Below the pieces are notes generated by a model, which was not told the DNA's origin, ran no database searches, and worked only from the letters and a program-made list of their open reading frames with translations. Made by a program: the position numbers and the translations under genes. Shown here one piece after another: positions 35,710 through 45,835 of a stretch of DNA of 64,000 nt (position 1 is the first letter of the stretch; each line of letters opens with the position of its first letter). This stretch comes from Pseudobacter sp051955275 (GTDB taxonomy: Bacteria > Bacteroidota > Bacteroidia > Chitinophagales > Chitinophagaceae): NCBI RefSeq assembly GCF_051955275.1, contig NZ_JBQCGW010000273.1, positions 16,060 through 80,059 of the forward strand, in the 5' to 3' direction.

Positions 35710-38700
35710 ATGTACACAAAATTGATCTGCTCTTTTGGGCTGGCAGGCATACTGCTGTCCACCCAGTCTCTCAAAGGACAATCACCAGGAGGCGTTCCTG
35801 CCGCAGCCTGGTACCGGGCTGATATCAGTTCCGGATTATATACAGATAATGGCGCCACCCAGGTGTCAGATAATAGCCAGGTTTACAGGTGGAACGAATA
35901 CACCGGCAAAGGATTCAAATTATTGCAGGCAACAGCCGGGGCAAGGCCGGTCTTCTCCAATGCCACCACACTCGCCAACTTCAATCCAACAGTGACTTTT
36001 GACGGCAGTAATGACTGGATGCAGTTCACTGCCGGTACAGGCATCAATATCATAGACCGGGCTGAGGGTACCCTGTATGCGGCCGGCTTCATGAATGTGC
36101 AAAAACGCAATGGCCTGCTCGGGTTTCATCCATCCATGGATTATCCGGGGCTGCATACTTATGCCTCCAACTTCCACCTGTTGTTCTTCACCGGCGGGCC
36201 CGGATACCAGGGGCAAAGTAACGCGCCGATGGCAGCCAGATCATTCTTTACGGCAGGTGCAGGCTGGAGGAATGGAGCCGGCGCAACGGCCGCCTATGCA
36301 GGCGCCACCGTATCGCTGAACGGCAACAGGGTTGACTATGCAGCCAGTCAGCTGCAGAATGCCAATCTCTCAACAGGTGCACGCGACCTGCGGATCGGCG
36401 GTGACAATAACTATGGCGCATTCAGTGGACAGTTGAATGAGGTGCTTGTTTTTGAAGATAAACTGACCGTTACGCAGATGGACCAGGTGGAAACCTATCT
36501 CGCCATAAAATATGGCACTACCTATGCCAGTGGAGGACGCGATTACAAAAACTCAACTAATACCACGGTCTGGAATGCAACTGCCAATGCAGGCTGGAAT
36601 TATAATATTGCCGGTATAGCCAGGGATAATAACGGCGCACTCTATCAAAAGCAATCCTGGAGCACCAATGAAGGCAGGCAGGTGTTGATCGGCGTTGGAA
36701 CGCTCGCCAACACCAATGCGGCCAATGCAGGCAGCCTCACAGATGGGCAATACCTCATCTGGGGTGACAATGGCCTTGCCAGAACAGCCACCGTTGCTAT
36801 TCCGGGGATCACCGGCATCAGCCACCGGTTTGCAGCTACCTGGAAAGTACAAAACCAGGGAGCTGTAGGCACGGTACGTATTGCATGGCCAAAAGGCTTG
36901 CTCAATCTCAAACTGATTCAGAGTGCAGATGCTGTTTTCGATGCAACAGACATCATTTCAGATATGGCTTCCAATGAAACAACGATCAATGGCGTTGTCT
37001 ATAATTATACTGACGTAATACTATCCAATGGTCAATACTTTACTTTTGGTGCTAAAGTGCCTTCTCCCGGTGGAGTAGTGGATGGGCTTATGATGTGGCA
37101 TAAAGCCGATGACGGGGTAGTAGCTCCCGGAGCAAAAAATAAATGGCAGGACGTGTCAGGCAATGGCAGGGATGTTATGCAGAATAACAATGCAACCTAC
37201 CAGCCGCTGCTGGTAACCGCTAATTCATACAAGGCCGATAACAAAACCTATAGCTTCAACTTCAATCCATTCTATTATTTCGACGGTACCAATGATTTCT
37301 TCTACCGGGAAGGGGATCTGTATTTCCCTTCTGTCAACAGCCCGGGTTCAACCTACGGTGTGATGTTCAATTCCGGCAGAGGTGGCTGGAATACACCTTA
37401 CGGATGGGCAGACGATGACCCTAATTTCTTCAGGTGGGATGAAAGGTATGAATTGTGGAGAGATAACGGACGTGCGCTGATGACAACCGATATGGATGCA
37501 CGTACGCTGCCCGCCAATATCGGAGGCATGCTGTGGCGTGGTAATGGTATCAATGGGGTGTACATGAATATCAATGGTAAAACGTACAGTTCCACCTCCA
37601 CCCATATCGGTACGTTAAACGATAACAGGAGCCCTGCCAACTTCGCCATCGGCTCTGAAGGACATAATGTGCAGGCAGGTGGCAATGAGCATCACCAGGG
37701 AGGCATATCAGAAGTTTTTGCCTATAGTGTGGACCACCAGAACTCAGGTGGCAATGAAAAACGAAGGATCAATTCTTACCTCGCCATCAAATACGGCATC
37801 ACGTTGAAAACGGATGATGGAACAGCCGTTCCCGATTATATGAACAGCGCATCCGCGATTGTGTGGAATGCAACTGCCAATGCCGGTTATAATAACAATA
37901 TTGCCGGTCTTGCCAGGGATGAAAGCAGCGCCCTTCATCAGAAACAATCCCAGAGCAATAATGCCGGACAGCAGGTGCTCATCGGAACTACCGGTCTCGC
38001 AAATACGAACGCTTTGAATACGGTCGGGCTGACTGAGGGACAGTGGCTGATTTGGGGAGACAATGGTCTCTCCAGATCGCCCTCCCTCGGTTTTAATTTT
38101 CCCAGCCGTCCTGCATTGAACCTGCGTTTTCCTGCTATCTGGAAATCACAGGTTACTGCAGCAGCTTCCACAGTGCGGATAGCCTGGCCGCAGGGTATTC
38201 CTAATCTCCATCTTGTTCAGAGTGCCGATGCGGTGTTTGATGATACTGATGTATTCACGGATATGTCTGTCAACACCATTACCATTAACGGTGTTGGGTA
38301 CAATTACGCCGATGTGACACTCAGTAATGGCAGCTATTTCACTTTTGCCGGTTACCTGGTGGGGCCCGGTGGTGTGGGCGGAGCAGCAGTATGGTTACAG
38401 GCAAATGCCGGTACCAATACTTCCGTAGACAGTACCGATGTAAGCTCCTGGGATAACCTGGGATCTTCAGGCGGAGCGGCTGGCCAGTTGCTGACATTCA
38501 ACCTGCCGATATTTAAAAATGCAGTGCATAATTTCAATCCGGCTATAATAGATAAGACCATCGATGCACATGGCTCCCTGGTGCTGACGGATGTATTCCC
38601 GGCCAATGCGCACCGGCCTTTGTCGACATTTGTATTGCAAAGTCATCCGGATGTAGCATCCGAGCGTACCATCGTTACCTACGGCACTACTGCCAACTCC

Positions 38701-41700
38701 TCAGGAGCTTTTGAAGCGCCCTGGTTTCTGACCAGTACCACCAAACTGCCACGTTTGTTCTGGCAGGATAATTTTGTTCAGACAGCACCCATCAATGGAA
38801 TTACCAGGATCAACAAGATTCCTGCCATCAATTCCTATTATATGCCGCAGTGGGTGAGCAATCCTTATTCCGCCACGCTGAGCCTCAACGGGTCCACCGG
38901 CCTGGTAACAGGAAATGTGAACGCATCCCGCCCGATCGGAAGTCATCTTTACATCAACAGCGATGGTGGCAGCAATAACCTGTCAGGCGCCATTACCTCC
39001 GAGATCATCAGTTACGGAAGGGACCTGACCAGTGTGGAAAAACAACAGATCAATTCTTACCTGGCCATTAAATATGGAATAACACTGCTTGCGGATAATG
39101 GACTTTCGGTGAGCAATTACCTGAACAGTACTGCAGGCATTGTGTGGGATGTTATTGCCAATAACGGGTACAATAACAATATTGCCGGCATTGGCAGGGA
39201 CGACCTGGGTTCTTTATACCAGAAGCAATCCATGAGCGTGAATGCGGGCAGACAGGTACTGATCAGTACTACAGGCCTTGCCAATACCAATGCGGCCAAC
39301 ACCGGAGTGATAGCCAATAATCAATACCTGGTATGGGGCGATAATAAACTGGCCAAAGGGCCAACCGTGAACATCACCGGTATACCGGATATCAATAAGC
39401 GCTTTGCAGCAATCTGGAAAGTGCAGAATACGGGTGGTACCGGCACGGTGCGTGTGGCATGGCCGCGTGGCCTTACCAATCTGAAACTGGTACAAAGTCC
39501 GGACGATGTGATAGATGCTACTGATGTATTTACAGACATGACCGGTCTGCAGGTGGTGAATGGATTGGAATATGCCTATGCAGATGTAACGCTCAGCAAT
39601 GGTCAGTACTTTACATTCGCTGCTTATTTACAAGCACCTGGTGGCGTGACCAACGGCTTGAGCCACTGGTACAGGGCAGATAAGCAGACGGAGTCGGCGG
39701 GAACAGGCACAGACCTCACAAGGTGGACTGATTTTGCTTCCGGTGTTGTGGTATCCCAACTTGGAACGGGCGCATTACCTGTATTTAAAACCGGCGATTC
39801 TGCTTATTTCAATTTCAATCCCGGCATCAACTTCACCAACACCAACCAGGCGATCGGTAATATCACGGAGCCTACCGTATCTGTGACCGATTTCGAAATA
39901 TTCTCATTGACCAAAGAAAGCATGGCTGGTTCCAGGTTCTTCAATATCGGGATCAACAATACATTGTTCAATGGAGATAATTGGGATTTCCCGGGACTCT
40001 ATGCCAATGGCAATATCGGAAGGAGCAACAACACAGGCGGGGGCGATTTTATTGTCAATCCCGGTAGTATCAACTTTGCTTCCAATGGACCAAGTATCAT
40101 GTACCATCGTATCTATGATCTCAGCACCAGCAAGGGGCTCAATGGAGCACCGGTAGGCACTGCGTATAGTCATACTGCCCGGGGGCTGGGCACTGGCGGT
40201 CATATTTTCGGCGCTAATAATATCAATAACGGAACAGATGGTCCGAATGGTGATGATGCAGGTTTCACCGGGAACATCGGCGAACTGATCATATATGGTA
40301 ATGGTACCATTACTGCTGCAGAACGGAATAAAGTAGATGCATACCTGGCCATCAAATATGGTATTACCCTGCAGAACAGCAACAACTACACTACTTCGCA
40401 GAATGCGGTAGTTTGGGATGCTGCGGCCAACTCCGGGTTTTATAACAATGTTGCAGGCATCGGCCACGACTTCAACTCTGCACTGCTTCAAAAGCAAAGC
40501 AGGAGCCAGCAGGCAAATACCAACGGACAGGTGATCATGGGCCTGGGAGAAATTGCTCAAACCAATGAGGCCAATGCCGGCATCATTGCAGATGGTAAGT
40601 TCCTTCTATGGGGTGATAACGGTAATGTACAAGCGATGACCAATACAGCCGGTACCTATACCGCATTCATCTATGCAGGCAGCATCAATAACGGACGCCG
40701 TATGAACCGTGTCTGGAAGGTTCAGAATACAGGACTTGCTGATCAGCTGGCTATCCGTATACCGCAGGCTTCTGTAGGTACAACCACCCTGGCAAATGAT
40801 GCCTGCGCGGACTACGCCATGATCTTTGCTGATGATGCAGCGTTCACCACCAATGTTACGGCTATTGCACTGACATTGAACGGCACCAACTACGAGGCGA
40901 TGCATGCTTTCCCCAATGGCGCCAGCTTCTTCACTTTCGGAAGGGTAACGCCATTAAGCACAGGCAATATATACCTGCCGGAAAATGTTGAAACAACCGG
41001 TGAATACAATAATAACTGCGGAACAGGGGAATGGGTTTATTTCAACAAGACTGGAAATGCAACGCAAAAGCTGCTGGGTCTGTCCGGCGTTTCCACTCCT
41101 GAGCTGAATAACCTGGATGTAACCATCACTCCTGAAGGAGTTGAATACAATAACGGACCAGCTCTGCTCACCAACCTGATGCCACGTATTGCATCCATCG
41201 CTGATAACAATGCATCACCGGTTACCACCGGTAAGCTAAGGGTTTATTACAGTGCGGACGAGCTGAATGCAACAAATGTTCCGGGTGCATTGACCAGTGG
41301 CTGGTTCAGGTATAGTGGCAGTGCAGATGATGTGATAACCGATGTTTACGACAACGGCAGTTTCTCCGCAGGAAAGGCGGTGCCCATTGCTCCCGTTTCA
41401 TCCGGAGTAGAGGACGGCGTTTATTACGTGGAGTTCCAGAATGTTCCACTGGGTTCCAGTTTTGTTTACCTGTCATCCACGCAAAGTCTGAGCACTATAC
41501 TGCCGGTTAATCTGCTGTCATTTACGGCACAGGCAGTGAATGAGGGCATAACGCTCAGTTGGGCCACTGCCAGTGAACAGAACAACAAAGGGTTTGGTAT
41601 TGAACGGAGTGCCGATGGTAAGACCTGGAGCAGTATAGGGTTTGTTGGTTCCGCCACTGCAAATGGCAATAGCAGTACCAGGCAGGAGTATACGTATAAA

Positions 41701-42039
41701 GACAATATGCCGCTTGCAGATAAGAATTACTATCGCTTGAAACAGGTGGATTTCGATGGAGGGCATGCATATAGCCCGGTAACGCTGGTAAGATTCTCTT
41801 CTTCCCTCACTGTAACGGTTGCTCCCAATCCGGTGCAGCATGAACTGAGGATCGAAGGAATGAAGGGCAGGAATAAGATCACTGTTACCAATACCTCGGG
41901 CCAGGTAGTGAAATCTATATTGGTGGAAAGAGACCAGATCATAGTTATAAATATGTCGCGTTATGTGCCGGGCGTTTATTTTCTGAGCATTCAAAATGAA
42001 AATGGTTCATTCAGCAGGCACAAGGTTCTGAAACAATAA
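35710..42039 (+). CDS. Giant T9SS-exported surface protein with four LamG-like/QKQS modules
   Basis: 2109 residues. Signal peptide (LAGILLSTQSLKGQ). Four modules of about 425 residues each combine a LamG/ConA-like beta-sandwich (FNPTVTFDGSNDWMQF, GQLNEVLVFEDKLT, INSYLAIKYGITL) with a conserved segment of the type VWNATANAGYNNNIAGLARD followed by HQKQSQSN, LANTNA and LIWGDNG; this second segment resembles DUF8202. Signature positions are near 36568, 37861, 39142 and 40410, a steady period of 1.27-1.29 kb. The C-terminus has the fibronectin-like lead-in (ILPVNLLSFTAQAVNEGI) and a type A sorting domain (VAPNPVQHELRIEGMKG ... YFLSIQNENGSFSRHKVLKQ). The LamG-like domains suggest carbohydrate or matrix binding. 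It is transcribed away from the second regulator cluster. Confidence 0.88.
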   Translation: MYTKLICSFGLAGILLSTQSLKGQSPGGVPAAAWYRADISSGLYTDNGATQVSDNSQVYRWNEYTGKGFKLLQATAGARPVFSNATTLANFNPTVTFDGSNDWMQFTAGTGINIIDRAEGTLYAAGFMNVQKRNGLLGFHPSMDYPGLHTYASNFHLLFFTGGPGYQGQSNAPMAARSFFTAGAGWRNGAGATAAYAGATVSLNGNRVDYAASQLQNANLSTGARDLRIGGDNNYGAFSGQLNEVLVFEDKLTVTQMDQVETYLAIKYGTTYASGGRDYKNSTNTTVWNATANAGWNYNIAGIARDNNGALYQKQSWSTNEGRQVLIGVGTLANTNAANAGSLTDGQYLIWGDNGLARTATVAIPGITGISHRFAATWKVQNQGAVGTVRIAWPKGLLNLKLIQSADAVFDATDIISDMASNETTINGVVYNYTDVILSNGQYFTFGAKVPSPGGVVDGLMMWHKADDGVVAPGAKNKWQDVSGNGRDVMQNNNATYQPLLVTANSYKADNKTYSFNFNPFYYFDGTNDFFYREGDLYFPSVNSPGSTYGVMFNSGRGGWNTPYGWADDDPNFFRWDERYELWRDNGRALMTTDMDARTLPANIGGMLWRGNGINGVYMNINGKTYSSTSTHIGTLNDNRSPANFAIGSEGHNVQAGGNEHHQGGISEVFAYSVDHQNSGGNEKRRINSYLAIKYGITLKTDDGTAVPDYMNSASAIVWNATANAGYNNNIAGLARDESSALHQKQSQSNNAGQQVLIGTTGLANTNALNTVGLTEGQWLIWGDNGLSRSPSLGFNFPSRPALNLRFPAIWKSQVTAAASTVRIAWPQGIPNLHLVQSADAVFDDTDVFTDMSVNTITINGVGYNYADVTLSNGSYFTFAGYLVGPGGVGGAAVWLQANAGTNTSVDSTDVSSWDNLGSSGGAAGQLLTFNLPIFKNAVHNFNPAIIDKTIDAHGSLVLTDVFPANAHRPLSTFVLQSHPDVASERTIVTYGTTANSSGAFEAPWFLTSTTKLPRLFWQDNFVQTAPINGITRINKIPAINSYYMPQWVSNPYSATLSLNGSTGLVTGNVNASRPIGSHLYINSDGGSNNLSGAITSEIISYGRDLTSVEKQQINSYLAIKYGITLLADNGLSVSNYLNSTAGIVWDVIANNGYNNNIAGIGRDDLGSLYQKQSMSVNAGRQVLISTTGLANTNAANTGVIANNQYLVWGDNKLAKGPTVNITGIPDINKRFAAIWKVQNTGGTGTVRVAWPRGLTNLKLVQSPDDVIDATDVFTDMTGLQVVNGLEYAYADVTLSNGQYFTFAAYLQAPGGVTNGLSHWYRADKQTESAGTGTDLTRWTDFASGVVVSQLGTGALPVFKTGDSAYFNFNPGINFTNTNQAIGNITEPTVSVTDFEIFSLTKESMAGSRFFNIGINNTLFNGDNWDFPGLYANGNIGRSNNTGGGDFIVNPGSINFASNGPSIMYHRIYDLSTSKGLNGAPVGTAYSHTARGLGTGGHIFGANNINNGTDGPNGDDAGFTGNIGELIIYGNGTITAAERNKVDAYLAIKYGITLQNSNNYTTSQNAVVWDAAANSGFYNNVAGIGHDFNSALLQKQSRSQQANTNGQVIMGLGEIAQTNEANAGIIADGKFLLWGDNGNVQAMTNTAGTYTAFIYAGSINNGRRMNRVWKVQNTGLADQLAIRIPQASVGTTTLANDACADYAMIFADDAAFTTNVTAIALTLNGTNYEAMHAFPNGASFFTFGRVTPLSTGNIYLPENVETTGEYNNNCGTGEWVYFNKTGNATQKLLGLSGVSTPELNNLDVTITPEGVEYNNGPALLTNLMPRIASIADNNASPVTTGKLRVYYSADELNATNVPGALTSGWFRYSGSADDVITDVYDNGSFSAGKAVPIAPVSSGVEDGVYYVEFQNVPLGSSFVYLSSTQSLSTILPVNLLSFTAQAVNEGITLSWATASEQNNKGFGIERSADGKTWSSIGFVGSATANGNSSTRQEYTYKDNMPLADKNYYRLKQVDFDGGHAYSPVTLVRFSSSLTVTVAPNPVQHELRIEGMKGRNKITVTNTSGQVVKSILVERDQIIVINMSRYVPGVYFLSIQNENGSFSRHKVLKQ

Positions 42040-42282
42040 TTTTTCAGGGCAATATCAAGTGGTGTTTCAGGGGCCAGTGGCGTGAACGCTGTAAGCTTTC
42101 ATGAAGGAAGTTGACAATCTCTGTTCTGTCGGTAAATTTTTGGTAGGTATTATGATCGACGGGAGTTTGTCAGTGCAGTCAGTACCGCTGCTGGCCCATT
42201 TTTTAACTGTTCCCCTTCTGACTTTTCAAACGATGAATGCAGGCCTGAATGAAGGGAATTCTTGCGCACTTAATTGTACAAT

Positions 42283-43572
42283 ATGAATATAACTTTATCT
42301 ACACTCACACTGAAAGTTGCAGTTCTTACCATTGTGGCGGGCATCAAAACCAATGCCCAGATAGCCAATCCTGATTTTGAATCGTATGCCACCTGCCCGG
42401 CGCAGCATTCAAGGTTTGCCAGTAATGTTTCCAATTGGGTAGCATCGCTGGGAAGCCTTGCCGGAACTCCTGATTATTTCAATACCTGCGGATATAAAAT
42501 GCCCGACAAAATAGTGGCTCAGAGTGGAGATGGTTTTGCGGGAGGGTACGCGGAACTGAACAACACTTTCACTGATTACAAGGAATATTTTACAAGCCAG
42601 TTGACCAGCCCTTTGCAGGCAGGTGTGACCTATACCTTTTCATTCTATACCGCTCATATCCATGGCGCATCGCCGGCAAGTTTTCCTCCTCCCGGAAACT
42701 TTATTTATGATGACTTACCTGATCCTGATCAGGGTTTTCTTGGTTTGGTATTTTCTACTGCCGCCCCGGCAGCTGCAAATACGGTAGGCAATTTATCTCC
42801 GAGGTACAACTCTATCAGGAATGATTTTGGCAGTGGTAGGGTGTTGATCCCCAAAACCAATACCAGTGTTTATGGGGCGGCCTCGCGTAATACATGGGTT
42901 ATGGTGACACTGCAATATACTGCTGTGGGCGGCGAACAATTCATGACCGTGGGGCAGTTCAGACCTGGCGCAACAAGCTTACCTGCTGGTCATGGGGCTT
43001 ACTATGTTTTCGATAATTTTTCTGTTACTTCCACACTTCCGGTAACGTTGCAGCATTTTACTGCTGAAAGAAAGGGGAATGCTGTTCTGTTGAACTGGAC
43101 AACAGCATCGGAGCAAAACAACCAGGGCTTTGATGTGGAGCGCAGCGTTAATGGTAAAGACTGGAGTTTGATAGGTTCAATAAAAAGTAAAGCGGTATAT
43201 GGAAACAGCCAGCAAAAACTGGAGTACCTGTATGTTGATAATGTACCGGCCAGTGGGATAAATTTTTACCGGCTGAAACAAACTGATCTGGATGGCAGGT
43301 TTGAATACAGTAATATGAGGCAACTGACTATCGATGCGGTAAAACTGGTATTCTATCCAAACCCTGCAGATGCAACGTTGTTTGTTTCCGGTCTCAGGCA
43401 GGTATCCAGCCTTCAGTTGTTCAATGCAAACGGACAACTTATCAAAACTGTTTCAGTGCAGGCGGCAGGTTCTAAGCTGGTGGACATGTCCGGATTACCT
43501 TCCGGTTCCTATATTCTGAAAGTGGTTGGCAACAGCGGGCAGAGCACCAGTTATAAGCTTTTCAGGAAGTAG
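42283..43572 (+). CDS. T9SS-exported surface protein
   Basis: 429 residues from the ATG at 42283 (MNITLSTLTLK); a TTG three codons earlier is less likely. Signal peptide ends IKTNAQ. Residues about 20-240 form a jelly-roll-like domain starting IANPDFESYATCPAQHS and PDYFNTCGYKMPDK, a pattern common in gliding/OmpA-linked Bacteroidota surface proteins and probably carbohydrate binding. Then LPVTLQHFTAERKGNAVLLN and a type A sorting domain (VFYPNPADATLFVSGLRQ ... YILKVVGNSGQSTSYKLFRK). Its lead-in to the sorting tail closely resembles that of the giant protein upstream, so the two may be functionally related. The 243-bp gap before it holds no clear promoter. Confidence 0.85.
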   Translation: MNITLSTLTLKVAVLTIVAGIKTNAQIANPDFESYATCPAQHSRFASNVSNWVASLGSLAGTPDYFNTCGYKMPDKIVAQSGDGFAGGYAELNNTFTDYKEYFTSQLTSPLQAGVTYTFSFYTAHIHGASPASFPPPGNFIYDDLPDPDQGFLGLVFSTAAPAAANTVGNLSPRYNSIRNDFGSGRVLIPKTNTSVYGAASRNTWVMVTLQYTAVGGEQFMTVGQFRPGATSLPAGHGAYYVFDNFSVTSTLPVTLQHFTAERKGNAVLLNWTTASEQNNQGFDVERSVNGKDWSLIGSIKSKAVYGNSQQKLEYLYVDNVPASGINFYRLKQTDLDGRFEYSNMRQLTIDAVKLVFYPNPADATLFVSGLRQVSSLQLFNANGQLIKTVSVQAAGSKLVDMSGLPSGSYILKVVGNSGQSTSYKLFRK

Positions 43573-43744
43573 GTTGATCATTCAATGGTAAAATGTACAA
43601 CAGCAGGAACAGTAATGACCATCATCGAAATAATAATATTGAATATCGCAGTGATAATAGTAACCATAATAATAAATGGAATAAATATACAAGTAGTAAG
43701 CGCCGGCCAGTAATGCCGTCAGCAATAAGATCTTTATCAACAAA

Positions 43745-43779
43745 AGCCCACCCTTATGATGCTGTTTCATGGGTGGGCT
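43745..43779 (-). terminator. Terminator of the PQQ-propeller/sterol desaturase operon
   Basis: AGCCCACCC (43745-43753) pairs perfectly with GGGTGGGCT (43771-43779) across a 17-nt loop. On the minus strand TTTTGTTG follows. The right arm runs into the stop codon of the gene ending at 43779. Confidence 0.65.
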
Positions 43780-45059
43780 TATTTTATAGTGGTTGTGACT
43801 GGTTTGAATGCGAATAGCATTCCGTTGAAAGAAGGAACATATACATTGCCTTCGGGGCCTACTGTTGTGCCCACTGTAAAAATAGTGATACCGGGGAGCG
43901 CATGCCTGTCCAGCTCTCTGCCCGTAAGCACATCCAATACCAGCAGGGTGTTACGGAAACTGCCTGCTTCGGAAGCTATGGTGGCATAGGCCATCGGCCC
44001 CTTTGCCTGTGTGGGCAGTCCCCTGTTATGCCAGGTATCGTTCTTCCAGATGAGCAGGGCACTGTCGCCTTTGTCCTTCAAGCACATCATGGAGGCTCCC
44101 CTGGCGCCTGCAGGCATTATATAACCTTCGGGTGATGTGGACTGGCTGCCCCCGGGGTCATAACCGAGTGGATATTTCCAGATAATGGCGCCATCGGTGG
44201 CATTGATGGAATACAAAGATCCGGCATTATCGTTTACATATACCCGTTTCCCATCTGCGGATATATCCGGGCTGGAGGCACTTCCGCCGGGAAGGGAATT
44301 GTTCTCCCAGATCTTTACAACGGCTGGCCTGGGATTTTCAGTGTATTGCATGGCCCACAGTGCGGCGCTTTCCGTGCCAGGCTGCCAGTAGGTGAAAAAG
44401 AACCGGCCATTCCGTTCGTCGAATGCCAGTGTATTGGCGCAGGGGCAGTCTTCAGTACCTCTCATGCAGGCTGCGGGGTCAAATTCACTGACTGCCACAA
44501 ACCCGGGCAACAGATTTTCTCCATTGATGAGGGGCTTTCCATTTTTCCTGTTTAGCGAGTATACATAACCGTTATAAGTTATGAACAGGAGCCGCCCTGT
44601 TTGGGTGAATTGAGCAGAGAGCGGGAAGCCTTTGATGGGTGTTTCCCAAAGCAATCTTCCCTGTGGATCGAAGGCATGCATGGCTTCATCATCGGCCAGG
44701 AAAAGATTGCCTTCCCGGTCCAGCAGCGCCGAGGAAGCTACCGCATAGCTGTTCACTTCATCCGTGCACCAGACAGTTTCACCGGTATTGGCATCCAGTG
44801 CGTACAGGTGACAACCTGCTGCACTGGTGGTGATATACACCCTGCCATTTCCGGTGGTGGCCCCCAGGTTGATGGTGCCATCGAACTTCCTTTGCCATGC
44901 GGCTTTCAACTGCCTGGCACCCGTGATAGCCGAATAATCCGAATTATGTCCATCGGCATGCACGGCAGACCAGCCGGGGCCGTACGCGTGCTGGTTGGTC
45001 TTACATCCCTGCAGCAAAGTAACCAGCACTGCCATGACAAATATATTTTTTGTATTCAT
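43779..45059 (-). CDS. PQQ-like beta-propeller lipoprotein
   Basis: 426 residues. Lipobox VTLLQGC with C19 lipidated. The body is a WD40/PQQ-type propeller with repeated Trp-docking blades: HLYALDANTGETVWCTDEV, MHAFDPQGRLLWETPI, LYSINATDGAIIWKYPLG. Conserved PQQ-ligand residues are not evident, so it is more likely a binding or scaffold propeller than an alcohol dehydrogenase. The first four bases overlap the end of the sterol desaturase gene (ATGA), so the two are translationally coupled. Confidence 0.85.
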   Translation of the reverse strand: MNTKNIFVMAVLVTLLQGCKTNQHAYGPGWSAVHADGHNSDYSAITGARQLKAAWQRKFDGTINLGATTGNGRVYITTSAAGCHLYALDANTGETVWCTDEVNSYAVASSALLDREGNLFLADDEAMHAFDPQGRLLWETPIKGFPLSAQFTQTGRLLFITYNGYVYSLNRKNGKPLINGENLLPGFVAVSEFDPAACMRGTEDCPCANTLAFDERNGRFFFTYWQPGTESAALWAMQYTENPRPAVVKIWENNSLPGGSASSPDISADGKRVYVNDNAGSLYSINATDGAIIWKYPLGYDPGGSQSTSPEGYIMPAGARGASMMCLKDKGDSALLIWKNDTWHNRGLPTQAKGPMAYATIASEAGSFRNTLLVLDVLTGRELDRHALPGITIFTVGTTVGPEGNVYVPSFNGMLFAFKPVTTTIK

Positions 45060-45823
45060 CCTTTATGTTTCATCCTTCCTTTAAAAAGATCGATAAACCC
45101 ATGAAATACCAGTACAAACGGATTATTGCTGACAAACCCTGTTGTTATCCCGTATTGCACTTTTTCGGTTTCAGGTTGATAGGTTCCAAATAACCTGTCC
45201 CAGATCATGAGCACACCGCCGAAATTTTTATCGATATACAATGCATTGGAGCCATGATGCACACGATGGGCGGATGGCGTATCCAGAATACCTTCGAGCG
45301 GCTGTATTTTACCTACGGCCTCGGTGTGCATGAAAAACTGGTACAACAGGTTCAGCCCTACCGATAAAGCGATCATCACCGGCGGGAATCCGAGCAGTGC
45401 CATAGGCGCATAAAAGAATGGAGTGACGATGGCGGAAAACCAGTTGAGCCGGTAAGACGTAGTGAGGTTCATATACAAGCTTGAATGATGCACTATGTGA
45501 AAGGCCCAAAGCGGTTTCCACACATGCGATGCCCGGTGGAACCAGTAGTATACGAAATCTGTAATAACGAAAGTGACCAGGAACAGCAAAAGGCCGGGCT
45601 CAAATTCAAAAATGCGGTGCCGGTAGAACCACAACAGGATACCTGTCTGCAAACCTGCAAACAGCAGTTTCGACAATTGAAATCCCACCATGATGCCCAG
45701 GTTGCTGAAAGTGTCTTTCACCTGGTACATTTTCCTGTTGTTCCGCCAACTCCAGATCATTTCTGCTATGATCAGGATGAGCAGCAGTGTTGCTATCCAC
45801 CATCTGTAGTTTGATGTTTGCAT
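45056..45823 (-). CDS. Sterol desaturase / fatty acid hydroxylase family membrane enzyme
   Basis: 255 residues with several membrane helices (IATLLLILIIAEMIW, FAGLQTGILLWFYRH, LLLFLVTFVITDFVYYW). The histidine clusters of the di-iron family are complete: HRASH, HIVHH and HRVHH, plus H in FMHTEAV. These enzymes use oxygen to hydroxylate or desaturate lipids at the membrane; the substrate cannot be told from sequence. It is the middle gene of a minus-strand operon: a small Val/Pro-rich protein 12 bp upstream and the PQQ-like lipoprotein overlapping by 4 bp downstream. Confidence 0.9.
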   Translation of the reverse strand: MQTSNYRWWIATLLLILIIAEMIWSWRNNRKMYQVKDTFSNLGIMVGFQLSKLLFAGLQTGILLWFYRHRIFEFEPGLLLFLVTFVITDFVYYWFHRASHVWKPLWAFHIVHHSSLYMNLTTSYRLNWFSAIVTPFFYAPMALLGFPPVMIALSVGLNLLYQFFMHTEAVGKIQPLEGILDTPSAHRVHHGSNALYIDKNFGGVLMIWDRLFGTYQPETEKVQYGITTGFVSNNPFVLVFHGFIDLFKGRMKHKG

Positions 45824-45835
45824 ACTATAGTCTTG

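Noticed and set aside
36568..40410. Regularly spaced repeats that might suggest a CRISPR array
   Set aside because: The period is about 1.28 kb and the repeats are in-frame protein modules; there are no short direct repeats with unique spacers and no cas genes.
39904..40560. 218-residue minus-strand frame inside the giant T9SS gene
   Set aside because: It recurs at matching places in each repeat module as expected of a shadow of repeated coding DNA; no start context or family match.
43593..43817. Plus-strand Asn/His-rich frame after the T9SS gene
   Set aside because: Low-complexity AAT/ATA repeat translation; it runs through the terminator and into the end of the opposite gene.
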